From Planctomycetota bacterium (GTDB taxonomy: Bacteria > Planctomycetota > Phycisphaerae > UBA1845 > UTPLA1): a stretch of DNA of 64,000 nucleotides. The DNA is taken from NCBI GenBank assembly GCA_015654675.1, contig JAATGM010000006.1, positions 1 through 64,000 of the forward strand, written 5' to 3'. Position numbers and translations under genes: made by a program. This document shows positions 35,206 to 43,429 of the stretch, piece by piece. The notes beneath the pieces are model-generated. The model was not told the DNA's origin. It saw only the letters and a list, made by a program, of their open reading frames with translations, and searched no databases. Each line of letters starts with the position of its first letter. Position 1 is the first letter of the stretch.

Positions 35206-35533
35206 GAAAAGTTCGAAGGTCCGGGTACACCGGTTCGAGTCATCGGCCTACGGGCCCGTACGATCGAGTCGGGGTGGCAGCATACCATTTCGAATTCTTC
35301 ATGAAAGGCGTTAGGCGTGCACAACGCGAGCGATGATCGTCCCGTCGCCCGCTGACTGGTCGGCGACGGCCCGACTGGCCAATGTTGTGCGATTTTGCTT
35401 TCGCACAAGGATTGGTTTGACCTGCAGCTGCGCCAAGAAATGGGGCGCGGGTGGGGCTCGATTCGCGTTCCTCTGTAACGCGGGGATTGGCTACAATCCG
35501 CACGATCAGGTTCTTATCTCGAACGGAGTTTCT
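35206..35533. other. Divergent intergenic region before the molybdenum hydroxylase operon
   Basis: 328 bases between the membrane protein gene (minus) and the Tat-signal iron-sulfur subunit (plus). The left third shows nothing clear. Bases 35319-35408 form a set of nested and competing hairpins (separate entry). An upstream in-frame extension of the iron-sulfur subunit back to 35333 is open but lacks any protein-like character, so I treat it as leader. Confidence 0.55.
35319..35408 (+). promoter_or_regulatory. Candidate structured RNA leader with mutually exclusive stems
   Basis: Three inverted repeats are interlocked. GCACAAC (35319-35325) pairs with GTTGTGC (35384-35390), enclosing an inner perfect stem CCGTCGCC (35342-35349) with GGCGACGG (35362-35369). 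The same right arm can pair instead downstream: TTGTGCGA (35385-35392) with TCGCACAA (35401-35408) around an 8-base loop. The two pairings cannot coexist. This is the layout of an attenuator or riboswitch, and it lies 126 bases before the start of the molybdenum hydroxylase operon. No U-run follows, so any effect would be on translation or through Rho. Ligand and function are unproven. Confidence 0.4.
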
Positions 35534-36154
35534 ATGCGAGACGATCCGCCATCGAGTCCGAGTCGGCGTGAGTTTCTTCAGACGACGGCGGGGACGGCGG
35601 CGGCTGCTGCCATTGCCGGGAGCGTGGGTGGACCGGTGGTTGCGACAGCCGGGGCGGGGGTGACTACCGCGGACGGGCCGCGGATTGAAGGGGCCGTTCC
35701 GATCACGCTTCGTATCAACGGGAAGGATCGCAAGCTGCGGGTTGATCCGCGGACTACTTTGCTGGATTGCATTCGCGAGACGGTGGACCTGACCGGGACG
35801 AAGAAGGGCTGCGATCATGGGCAGTGCGGCGCCTGCACCGTGCATGTGAATGGCCGGCGAGTGAATTCGTGTCTTAGTTTTGCGGTGATGCACGAGGGCG
35901 AGGAGATCACGACGATCGAGGGGATCGGCGGGCCGGACTCGCTGCATCCGATGCAGGCGGCGTTTGTCGCGTGCGACGGGTATCAGTGCGGGTACTGCAC
36001 GTCAGGGCAGATCATGTCGGCGGTGGCGCTGCTCAAGGAGCCGTGCGGGGCGGACGACGCGGCGGTGAAGGAATTGATGAGCGGGAATATTTGCCGGTGC
36101 GGGGCTTATTTGAACATCGTGTCTGCGATTCAGCAGGTTCGCAGGAAGGCATAG
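35534..36154 (+). CDS. paoA: Molybdenum hydroxylase 2Fe-2S subunit with Tat signal (PaoA/YagT type)
   Basis: 206 residues. The ATG at 35534 (GGAG site) gives a Tat export signal, SRREFLQ (10-16) plus a hydrophobic alanine-rich stretch. The first iron-sulfur site is the plant-type ferredoxin set Cys93, Cys98, Cys101 and Cys113 (CDHGQCGAC); the second is Cys152, Cys155, Cys187 and Cys189 (CGYC, CRC). This is the electron-transfer subunit of a periplasmic aldehyde oxidoreductase, in which the folded trimer is carried out by the Tat system on this subunit. The FAD subunit starts 21 bases downstream. Closest known arrangement: E. coli PaoABC. Confidence 0.9.
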   Translation: MRDDPPSSPSRREFLQTTAGTAAAAAIAGSVGGPVVATAGAGVTTADGPRIEGAVPITLRINGKDRKLRVDPRTTLLDCIRETVDLTGTKKGCDHGQCGACTVHVNGRRVNSCLSFAVMHEGEEITTIEGIGGPDSLHPMQAAFVACDGYQCGYCTSGQIMSAVALLKEPCGADDAAVKELMSGNICRCGAYLNIVSAIQQVRRKA

Positions 36155-36175
36155 CGGGCGGCCGGAGCGATCTTC

Positions 36176-37177
36176 ATGCATACGTTTGAGTTTGGACGGC
36201 CGGCGGATGCGGCGGCGGCGATTGCGACGGCGGCGCGGGCGAAGACGGCGCAGCAGGGGGCGGACGTGCGCTTCGTGGCCGGCGGGACGACGCTGGTGGA
36301 CTTGATGAAGCTGAATGTCGAGACGCCGGGGCGGCTAATCGACATCAATCGGCTGCCGCTGGACAAGATTGAGGCGACGGCTGACGGGGGATTGAAGATC
36401 GGGGCGACGGTTCGCAATTCAGATCTGGCGAACAACGCGGTGGTGCAACGGGATTATTCAGTGTTGTCGCAGGCGATTCTGGCGGGGGCTTCGGCGCAGC
36501 TGCGCAACATGGCGACGACGGCGGGAAATCTTTTGCAGCGGACGCGGTGCATGTATTTCCGCGACACGGCGATGGCCTGCAACAAGCGCGAACCGGGGAG
36601 TGGCTGTCCGGCGATCACGGGTGCCAACCGGATGCTGGCCGTGCTGGGGACGAGCGAGCAGTGCATCGCGACGAATCCGTCGGACATGTGCGTGGCGATG
36701 GCGGCGCTGGAAGCGACGATTCACGTGCAGGGGGCGAAGGGGTCGCGGGCGATTGCGTTCGGCGAGTTTCATCTGTTGCCGGGGAGCACGCCGGAGCGCG
36801 AGACGGTGCTGGAGCCCGGCGATTTGATTACGCATGTGACGCTGCCGGCGCCGCTGGCGGGAAGCAAGCAGGTGTATCTGAAGCTGCGTGATCGAGCTTC
36901 GTATGAGTTTGCGCTGGCTTCGGCGGCGGTGGTGCTGACGATGAAGGGGGAAACGGTGACTGGTGCGCGCGTGGCGCTGGGCGGGGTTGGGACGAAGCCG
37001 TGGCGATCGCACGAGGCAGAGACGGCGCTGGTCGGGCAGGCGGCGGACGCGGCGACTTTTCGCAAGGCGGCCGAGGCGGCGCTGCGCGACGCGAAGCCGC
37101 AGAGCGAGAATGGTTTCAAGATTGAGCTGGCGAAGCGCTGTTTGGCGTATGCGTTGAAGACGGCGGCGACGGCCTGA
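36176..37177 (+). CDS. paoB: Molybdenum hydroxylase FAD-binding subunit (PaoB/YagS type)
   Basis: 333 residues of the CO-dehydrogenase flavoprotein family. The FAD pyrophosphate loop VRFVAGGTTLVDLMK is present, as is the block SAQLRNMATTAGNLLQR. Between them and the C-domain lie Cys125, Cys135, Cys144 and Cys163 (RCMYFR, ACNKRE, GSGCP, QCIATN), the four cysteines that hold an extra 4Fe-4S cluster in PaoB and distinguish it from plain xanthine dehydrogenase flavoproteins. It passes electrons from the molybdenum subunit. No separate signal peptide, as expected if exported with the Tat-tagged partner. Confidence 0.9.
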   Translation: MHTFEFGRPADAAAAIATAARAKTAQQGADVRFVAGGTTLVDLMKLNVETPGRLIDINRLPLDKIEATADGGLKIGATVRNSDLANNAVVQRDYSVLSQAILAGASAQLRNMATTAGNLLQRTRCMYFRDTAMACNKREPGSGCPAITGANRMLAVLGTSEQCIATNPSDMCVAMAALEATIHVQGAKGSRAIAFGEFHLLPGSTPERETVLEPGDLITHVTLPAPLAGSKQVYLKLRDRASYEFALASAAVVLTMKGETVTGARVALGGVGTKPWRSHEAETALVGQAADAATFRKAAEAALRDAKPQSENGFKIELAKRCLAYALKTAATA

Positions 37178-37250
37178 TTTCGCGGGGCGAGCATGCGCGG
37201 CGGTGTCGGACCTGGCCGCGGCTGGCGGATGAGTGACGAGGAGAATTGCG

Positions 37251-37994
37251 ATGAAGATCGTGGTGTTCGGCGGCAGCGGGCTCATCGGGACGAAGGTTGT
37301 GAACAAGCTTCGCGAGCGCGGGCATGAAGTGGTGGCTGCGTCGCTCACGTCGGGTGTCAATCTGCTGACCGGCGCGGGAGTGGCTGAGGCGCTCAAGGGG
37401 GCTGAGGTCGTGGTGGATGTGACCAACTCGCCTTCGTTCGAGGACAAGGCGGTCATGTCGTTTTTCGAGACGGCGGCGCGGAACATGCTTCCGGCCGAAG
37501 CGGCGGCGGGGGTGAAGCATCATGTGGCGCTGTCGGTGGTCGGCACCGATCGGCTGCTGGCGAGCGGCTACTTTCGGGCGAAGATGGCGCAGGAAAACCT
37601 GATCAAGGCGTCGAAGGTTCCTTTTACGATTGTGCGGGCGACGCAATTCTTCGAGTTCGTGGGCGCGATTGCCCAGTCGGGCGCGGACGGGCAAACCGTG
37701 CGGTTGCCACCGGCGATGATGCAGCCGATTGTGTCTGATGACGTTGCGGCGGCGCTGGCCGACGTCGCGGTGGCGAAGCCGCTGAACGGCACGGTCGAGA
37801 TCGCGGGGCCGGAACCGATTCGGATGGACGAGCTGGTGCGACGATTCCTCGGGGCGAGCCGAGATGCGCGAACGGTGACCACTGACGCGAAGGCAACATA
37901 CTACGGCACGGCGGTGAACGATCAGAGTCTGACCCCCGGTGCTCATCCGCGGCTCGGCCCGACGCGGTTCGACGACTGGCTGCGGGCGCGCTAG
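37251..37994 (+). CDS. NAD(P)-binding, NmrA-like atypical SDR protein
   Basis: 247 residues starting KIVVFGGSGLIGTKVVNKL, a Rossmann nucleotide-binding motif of the atypical short-chain dehydrogenase (NmrA/HSCARG) group; there is no classical Tyr-x-x-x-Lys pair. Segments VEVVDVTNSPSF-like VVVDVTNSPSFEDK and PFTIVRATQFFEFV are typical of this group. The ATG at 37251 follows GAGGAG. It lies between the FAD and molybdenum subunits in the same orientation, 17 bases before the latter, so it is part of the operon. It might reduce or oxidise a related substrate or act as a redox sensor; neither is shown. Confidence 0.85.
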   Translation: MKIVVFGGSGLIGTKVVNKLRERGHEVVAASLTSGVNLLTGAGVAEALKGAEVVVDVTNSPSFEDKAVMSFFETAARNMLPAEAAAGVKHHVALSVVGTDRLLASGYFRAKMAQENLIKASKVPFTIVRATQFFEFVGAIAQSGADGQTVRLPPAMMQPIVSDDVAAALADVAVAKPLNGTVEIAGPEPIRMDELVRRFLGASRDARTVTTDAKATYYGTAVNDQSLTPGAHPRLGPTRFDDWLRAR

Positions 37995-38011
37995 ACGCCG
38001 AAGGAGTGAAC

Positions 38012-40267
38012 ATGGCGACGACAGTCGAGGCACCTGGCACTTCTCCCATCGGGCGCAGCACGCCGCGGGTGGATGGTCCGCTCAAGGTGAGCGGGGCGGC
38101 GAAGTATGCGTCGGATTTTCATTTTCCCGGGATGCTGTATGCGGTTCCGGTGGGGGCCACGATTGCCAACGGCCGGGTCGTGAAGATCGATGCGGCCGCG
38201 GCCGAGAAAATGCCCGGTGTGCGGAAGATTTTTCATCGCGAGAACATTGGGAAGATCTCGCGATCGGTGCTGGGACCCGGGTTCGAAGGCATCTGCGACG
38301 AGCGTCGCCCGCCGTTCGAGGATGATGTCGTTCGCTACTACGGCCAGTACATCGCGCTGGCGGTGGCGGACACGTTCGAGAGCGCCAAAGCCGCGGCCGA
38401 CGCGGTTCGTGTCAGCTACGACAAGGAAAAACCGAACGTCAGCACCGACCTCAAGGCGGACGACGAGCCCCAGGTGGTTGTCACCACATTCGGGCCGGCC
38501 AACCGGGTGCGAAGCGAACGTGGTGACGCCGCGGGCGCTTTCGCAAGCGCGCCGGTCAAGCTGGACCAGACGTATGTTACGCCGGCCGAGACGCACAATC
38601 CCATCGAGCTGCACGCGACGACCGCGATCTGGGATGGATCGACATTGACCCTGTACGAGTCATCGCAGGGGGTATTCAACCTGCAGGGCGTCCTCGCGCA
38701 GATGTTCGGGCTGCCAAAAGAGAACGTCCGCGTCATTACGAAGTTTCTTGGCTCGGGTTTTGGGGGCAAGTTGTGGCCGTGGACGCATTGTCCGCTCGCC
38801 GCCGCAGCAGCGCGGCAACTGGGTAAGCCGGTCAAGCTGGTGGTCAGCCGCAAGATGATGTTCCAGACGGTCGGTCATCGGCCGCGCACACAGCAGCGCG
38901 TGCGTCTGGGAGCAGCCGCCGATGGGAAGTTGATTTCGCTGCAGCAAGACTATGTCAACGACAAGGCAATCCTCGATCACTATCACGAAGACTGCGGGGA
39001 AGCTACGGCGTTTCAGTACAGCGTTCCCAACCTGCGGGTGGCATTCGGCCGGGCCAAGCGCAACATCGGCTCGCCGACCGCCATGCGCGGCCCCGGCGCA
39101 GTACCCGGGCTCTACGCGACGGAGTCGGCTTTGAACGAACTGGCCGATCAGCTCAAGATCGATCCCGTCCAGATTCGTGTCCTGAATGAACCGAAGATCG
39201 ACGAGTCATTGGGCATTCCGTTTTCATCGCGGCATTTGCTGGAGTGCTTCAGCGTCGGCGCGGAGAAGTTCGGCTGGTCCAAGCGCACCGCCGAAGTCGG
39301 CTCGATGAAGCGCGATGGCTTGACGCTGGGCTGGGGCATGGCCGGCTGCACGTGGGTGGCCGCACGCTTTCCGGCTGCGGCGAGCGTCCAGCTCCGCGAC
39401 GACGGCACAGCGCGCGTCGCGTGCGGGACGCAGGACATCGGCACCGGTACGTACACGGTTCTCGCACAGCTCACTGCGCAGCGAGCCGGCGTACCGCTCG
39501 ACAAGATCGAGGTGGTGCTCGGCGATACTTCGCTCCCGGCAGGGCCTATCTCGGGTGGTTCGATGGTGACCGGGTCGGTGATTCCGGCGGTCTTTGCGGC
39601 GGCTGACAATGCGATCGCGTCGCTGTTGAACATCGCAGTGACAACGCCGGGATCGGCGTTTGAGAAGCGCAAGCCCGACGAATTGGCGTTCGAAGGCGGG
39701 CGAGTCTTTGCGAAGGTTGACGGCGTCGCCAAAGGCGTGCCATTCGCTGATTTGCTCGGGCGCGCCAACCTGCGGCTCGTCACGGGCGGCGGCGAGGGCG
39801 CAGCGACGTTTGGTAATCCAAAGCCGAAGTTCTCGACGCAGTCGTTCGGCTGTCACTTTGTGGAAGTCACGTGGCAGGCGGAGATTGCTCGGTTGCGCGT
39901 AAGCCGGGTTGTGACGGTGATTGATGCGGGGCGGATTCTCAATCCGCTGGCCGGCCGGAACCAAGTCGAGGGCGCGGTCGTGATGGGAATCGGCATGGCG
40001 CTGTTTGAGCACACGACCTACGACCCGCAGAATGGCGCGCCGATCAACAGCAATCTGGCCGACTACGTGATGGCGGTCAACGCCGACGTGCCGCCGATTG
40101 AAGTGCATTTTCTCGATTATCCGGACAAGGAGATCAACGAGCTTGGGGCTCGCGGTATCGGGGAGATCGGTCTGGCCGGAATTGCGGCGGCGATTACGGC
40201 GGCGGTTCACCATGCCACGGGTGTGCGCGTGCGGGAGCTGCCGGTGAAGATTGAGGATTTGATTTAG
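38012..40267 (+). CDS. paoC: Molybdenum hydroxylase large, molybdopterin-binding subunit (PaoC/YagR type)
   Basis: 751 residues; ATG 38012 with AGGAG six bases upstream. It belongs to the xanthine oxidase large-subunit family: the N-terminal hammerhead domain (RVDGPLKVSGAAKYASDF), molybdopterin motifs GSGFGGKLWPW and SPTAMRGPGAVPGLYA, the GTQDIGTGTYTVL strand and the C-terminal LGARGIGEIGLAG, whose Glu is the catalytic base. It binds the molybdenum cytosine dinucleotide cofactor in PaoABC and oxidises aldehydes. No PaoD/XdhC maturation gene follows. Unlike its upstream neighbours the coding strand here is C-rich (27 C and 18 G counted in the row starting 39061), hinting at a different origin. 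Confidence 0.92.
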   Translation: MATTVEAPGTSPIGRSTPRVDGPLKVSGAAKYASDFHFPGMLYAVPVGATIANGRVVKIDAAAAEKMPGVRKIFHRENIGKISRSVLGPGFEGICDERRPPFEDDVVRYYGQYIALAVADTFESAKAAADAVRVSYDKEKPNVSTDLKADDEPQVVVTTFGPANRVRSERGDAAGAFASAPVKLDQTYVTPAETHNPIELHATTAIWDGSTLTLYESSQGVFNLQGVLAQMFGLPKENVRVITKFLGSGFGGKLWPWTHCPLAAAAARQLGKPVKLVVSRKMMFQTVGHRPRTQQRVRLGAAADGKLISLQQDYVNDKAILDHYHEDCGEATAFQYSVPNLRVAFGRAKRNIGSPTAMRGPGAVPGLYATESALNELADQLKIDPVQIRVLNEPKIDESLGIPFSSRHLLECFSVGAEKFGWSKRTAEVGSMKRDGLTLGWGMAGCTWVAARFPAAASVQLRDDGTARVACGTQDIGTGTYTVLAQLTAQRAGVPLDKIEVVLGDTSLPAGPISGGSMVTGSVIPAVFAAADNAIASLLNIAVTTPGSAFEKRKPDELAFEGGRVFAKVDGVAKGVPFADLLGRANLRLVTGGGEGAATFGNPKPKFSTQSFGCHFVEVTWQAEIARLRVSRVVTVIDAGRILNPLAGRNQVEGAVVMGIGMALFEHTTYDPQNGAPINSNLADYVMAVNADVPPIEVHFLDYPDKEINELGARGIGEIGLAGIAAAITAAVHHATGVRVRELPVKIEDLI

Positions 40268-40363
40268 AAGAGGTTGGGCTCGTTGGCTGGGTCATCCGTC
40301 GCGGTTTTATTCAGTTGAGCTTCACTTGCGTTCTCGCCACTCAAGCCCGCGTTGGACGCGATT

Positions 40364-41524
40364 TCATTGCTTTCCGTACATCGCGCGGTGGCGGCGTTTG
40401 ATGTTGCCGGCGCCCAACTTGCCTTCCTTGTTCATGCGAACGAGAAAATCGCGAAAGCTCTTATCCGTCGAAGGGTAGTTCTCTTCCTTCATCAACTGAT
40501 AGAGGGCGACGGCGAAGACGTGCATGCCGTCGTCGCTGAGCTTCCAGCGCTTCTGCGGCTTTTCGGCAACTCCCAGGCGCTCGTTGATGAGTTGATCGAG
40601 GGCCTGGACGCAGTCCTCCTCGACGAATCCTTCCAGCGTGTTGTAGCCAAAGGATTTGTTGTGGTGTTCAACCTTATTCATCAGGAACTTATCGCCGCGA
40701 AGCGTTTCGAAAACGGCGGCAAATTCCCTGTCGCCGTCGAGCTGGTAGGGTGGATGCATCATTTCGTGAACGGAGTTGCGGACGACGATCTCGAAGGGCC
40801 ATGCGACGTCCGTCAGGAAGCGCGTGCCGACGATCTTGATTCCGTGCGGCTGGGAGTAGTTCAGCATGTAGACGGTGATCGTGTTGGATTCCAGCGGCTT
40901 GCCGAGGTGCTGCTCGATCAGCGGCACGACGTCGAACTTGCTGACGAGAGCCAGCATTTTCGCGGCCTTCGCGGTGGCGGCCGGTCGGGCGTTCTCGCGC
41001 CAATAATCCTCGAAGCCGATCTGCTTGTACCAGTTCAGAATGACGCGCAGATCGTTTTGGACGGACTCGAATCGTTTCCAGCCGTCTTCACTCCAATAGG
41101 GTGTCCGGGAGAGTTTCTCACGCAGTTTTTCGGGATGGTTGACGGTTGCGAGCAGCTCGTCAATCGATTCGTCGTTCGTTGCGGAGAAATAGAGGCACAG
41201 ATTGGCGGAGATGATGCCGCCGCCGTCGTCTTTGATGACTTTCTTGAGATGAGCTAGGGCTGCCTTCGCCTCGGGTGTCAGCTTCGGGGCGAACTTGCCG
41301 TAGAGTCCGCTGTAATACCAGACATAGTATGAATCGCCGGTTAATGAGTTGAGCAGGCAGAGGGCGTCGTACTTAAGAGACGGCTCAATTCGCCACTGAG
41401 TCGAATGTTTGCCCGAATCGCCTGGTTGCGACGATGCGGCCGCATCGTCGGCGCGGGTTGTTTGCGAGAGCACGAGGCATGTCAGCGCCGCCAGCCGCCA
41501 CAGCGTTCGAAGTTTCGGATTCAT
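40364..41524 (-). CDS. Secreted protein with HExxH zinc peptidase motif
   Basis: 386 residues with a signal peptide (LAALTCLVLSQTTRA). The centre holds VHEMMHPPY, an HExxH zinc-binding motif at 253-257, followed about 45 residues later by LEGFVEED, which could supply the third ligand Glu as in gluzincins. The family is not one I can name. The start codon overlaps the stop of the GntR regulator gene by 4 bases, so it is coupled to it and probably controlled by it. It could be a peptidase or a domain that keeps only the metal site. Confidence 0.65.
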   Translation of the reverse strand: MNPKLRTLWRLAALTCLVLSQTTRADDAAASSQPGDSGKHSTQWRIEPSLKYDALCLLNSLTGDSYYVWYYSGLYGKFAPKLTPEAKAALAHLKKVIKDDGGGIISANLCLYFSATNDESIDELLATVNHPEKLREKLSRTPYWSEDGWKRFESVQNDLRVILNWYKQIGFEDYWRENARPAATAKAAKMLALVSKFDVVPLIEQHLGKPLESNTITVYMLNYSQPHGIKIVGTRFLTDVAWPFEIVVRNSVHEMMHPPYQLDGDREFAAVFETLRGDKFLMNKVEHHNKSFGYNTLEGFVEEDCVQALDQLINERLGVAEKPQKRWKLSDDGMHVFAVALYQLMKEENYPSTDKSFRDFLVRMNKEGKLGAGNIKRRHRAMYGKQ

Positions 41525-42477
41525 GCGGATTTTTCCCCGAGGATGCGTTCAGGCCACTGTAATTCGTCGGCGAGCCGCTCTAATTGCACGGGATCAAAGA
41601 CATAACGGATTTCCACGACGCGCGGGTCGGCGCGTTGTTCGGCGGACAAGTTGCCCCATATTCGTGGGGCAACGAGACGGAGTCGCGCGTCACGGCGGGG
41701 CAGCAGCGACGCGGTGGTTTTCAACAGGTGCGGTACCAGTCGAAATTTCTCGGGCCGAAACAAGTTTGAAAGATCAGTCAGAATCATCGCGAGCATGGTC
41801 GGCTCGCGCTCGCAGACAAGAATTTCGCGAGCGCTCTCGCCGCGCCGCCGGGCGGCGACGCGCGTTGGAAGGGCGTCGTCCGGTCGAATCGCGATGAATT
41901 CGATTTTGTGAAAGCGTTGCGGAAATCGATGACGGAGGTCGTTGTAGTGGAAATAGGTTGCGATGATTTCGCTATCGGGCAGATCGCCTTGCCGCGCGAG
42001 GCACCAGGGATCGGCGGCGATTTCCCACCGGCGTTCCAATTGAGCGGCGAGATCGATGCACTGTGTTTCGCTGCACTCCACGACGGCGACGCGGCGGACG
42101 CCGACGCTCGGAGGTTTAACGGTCAGCAGGCGGGCCAGCTGGAACGCCGACAGGCCGTGGTTGGTTTGAGCGTCATTCAGGACTTTTGCGACGAAACGCC
42201 TCAGGCGAGCCGGATCGGCAGATCGCTGGTCTCCACTCGCCCGTGCGTCGATGATGGCGCCGGCCGGACGGCGGATTCGCACGAGACCGAGTTCGGCCAG
42301 CGATGAATATGCCTGACGTACGGTGTGGAGATTGACGCCCCATCGTGCGGCGGCGAGGCGAAGTGGCGGCAGTGCGTCTCCCGGCTTGATCTGGCCGGTT
42401 GAAAGTCGATACCGGATTGCCTCGGCGATCTGGTGATAGAGGGGCACCGGGCTCGCGGGATCCAGTCGCAGGTTCAT
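41521..42477 (-). CDS. GntR-family transcriptional regulator
   Basis: 318 residues. The N-terminal winged helix is canonical: PLYHQIAEAIRYRLSTGQI, then LPPLRLAAARWGVNLHTVRQAY and LGLVRIRRPAGAII. The remaining 240 residues do not look like the usual FCD, UTRA or aminotransferase effector domains, though VAVVECSETQCIDLAAQLE suggests a Rossmann-like, periplasmic-binding or response-type fold as in the YtrA/other small subfamilies. It overlaps the downstream HExxH gene by 4 bases. AT-rich tandem GTTCTATA sequences lie just upstream of its start, a likely autoregulatory operator. Confidence 0.85.
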   Translation of the reverse strand: MNLRLDPASPVPLYHQIAEAIRYRLSTGQIKPGDALPPLRLAAARWGVNLHTVRQAYSSLAELGLVRIRRPAGAIIDARASGDQRSADPARLRRFVAKVLNDAQTNHGLSAFQLARLLTVKPPSVGVRRVAVVECSETQCIDLAAQLERRWEIAADPWCLARQGDLPDSEIIATYFHYNDLRHRFPQRFHKIEFIAIRPDDALPTRVAARRRGESAREILVCEREPTMLAMILTDLSNLFRPEKFRLVPHLLKTTASLLPRRDARLRLVAPRIWGNLSAEQRADPRVVEIRYVFDPVQLERLADELQWPERILGEKSA

Positions 42478-42485
42478 GGCCGTGT

Positions 42486-42507
42486 GTTATAGAACTATAG
42501 AACATAG
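42486..42507 (-). promoter_or_regulatory. Candidate GntR operator / promoter: tandem GTTCTATA
   Basis: On the minus strand the bases just before the GntR gene read GTTCTATAGTTCTATAAC: two direct copies of GTTCTATA, which also create the dyad TATAG-TT-CTATA (42488-42499). It is a sharp AT-rich island in G+C-rich DNA, about 10 bases from the start codon, with no ribosome site between. It may be an operator overlapping a -10 region. Confidence 0.4.
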
Positions 42508-42638
42508 GTCAACGCGCCCGCGGAGCGGCTTGGCGGCGGGAAAATCAGCCGGCTCGCTTGACCAAATTGATCACGCTCGGGCTTGGGGTTCTTGCGTGGC
42601 AGGCGACTATTCGCCGCAGTGCGCTGTCTTCGCCGGGA

Positions 42639-43274
42639 TCAACGGCCGCTGGGGAGGCGGGCTGGGGCGCAGAGCGGGGAGTTGTAGATGGCTGGTTGGG
42701 TGGCGGCCACGCCCGGGGGTAGCCGGCGGTGTTCGATTTTTTCCATCCAGTTTTCCTTCCCGTTTTCGTACCAGGTCCACTGGGCGTCGAAGTGGTTGGG
42801 GTCGGTCAGGTTGATGACGACTTTGTCCATATGACCCTGATCGCGGGACTTGAGGTTGGTGGCGTCCTGGAATTCGAAGGTGATGGTGGAGAGGTCGTCG
42901 GCGATTTTGGTGGCTTTGAGGCGCGGCTGGTTTTTCGCGACGCAGTAGTGCGTGAGCATGAGGTTTTCGCCGTCGAGGTGGAACATGGTGGCCATCCACT
43001 CTTCGGGGTGGGCGCCGTAGGAAAGTTCCATGACGACGGAGCCGCCGGAGATGACGGCGTAGGTTACTTTTTCGGTCCAGCCCTTGGTGGATTTGCCCTC
43101 CCAGTCGCCGGCCAGCGTCTTCAGCTTTTCGAAGGCGGCTTGCGGTTTGGAGATTTGTTTTGCTGGAGCGGCGGCTTTGTTCTGCGCGGCCGGTGGGTTG
43201 TCGGCGGCGGCGAGCGGGAGAAGCAGGGCCGCGGCGGCGATGAGAAAGAACGCGCGAAGTAGTGTGTGGGTCAT
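42639..43274 (-). CDS. Secreted lipocalin-like protein, DUF1579-related
   Basis: 211 residues. The ATG at 43274 follows AGGAG. A signal peptide (LLRAFFLIAAAALLLPLAAA) and an Ala/Pro linker precede a beta-barrel-like domain: FEKLKTLAGDWEGKSTKGW, VISGGSVVMELSYG, NLMLTHYCVAKNQPRLKA, DAQWTWYENGKENW. The LAGDWEG start and strand order resemble DUF1579/lipocalin-type domains. This is a widespread planctomycete exported family without known role. It stands alone between the GntR gene and rarA. Confidence 0.7.
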   Translation of the reverse strand: MTHTLLRAFFLIAAAALLLPLAAADNPPAAQNKAAAPAKQISKPQAAFEKLKTLAGDWEGKSTKGWTEKVTYAVISGGSVVMELSYGAHPEEWMATMFHLDGENLMLTHYCVAKNQPRLKATKIADDLSTITFEFQDATNLKSRDQGHMDKVVINLTDPNHFDAQWTWYENGKENWMEKIEHRRLPPGVAATQPAIYNSPLCAPARLPSGR

Positions 43275-43429
43275 GGTGGGGCTCCTTTGATCAATATAAC
43301 GTCGCTTCGCGTGGGAGTGTTCCGGGATTGCAGTCGATACAGACGTCATAGATTGAGTAAGGCGTGCGCGGGAACTGCCGCGCGCTCAAATCTGACGTTC
43401 TCGATTCGCACTTAGCACCGTACCCGGGC

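Noticed and set aside
35225-35260. A GGTTCGAGTC sequence resembling a tRNA T-loop
   Set aside because: No acceptor, D or anticodon arms can be built around it.
35319-35408. Naming the leader a molybdenum-cofactor riboswitch
   Set aside because: I can see alternative stems but cannot match the specific conserved loops of that class by eye.
35333-35533. Extending the 2Fe-2S subunit upstream to 35333
   Set aside because: It would bury the Tat signal 70 residues inside the protein and lies over the leader hairpins; the ATG at 35534 has a ribosome site.
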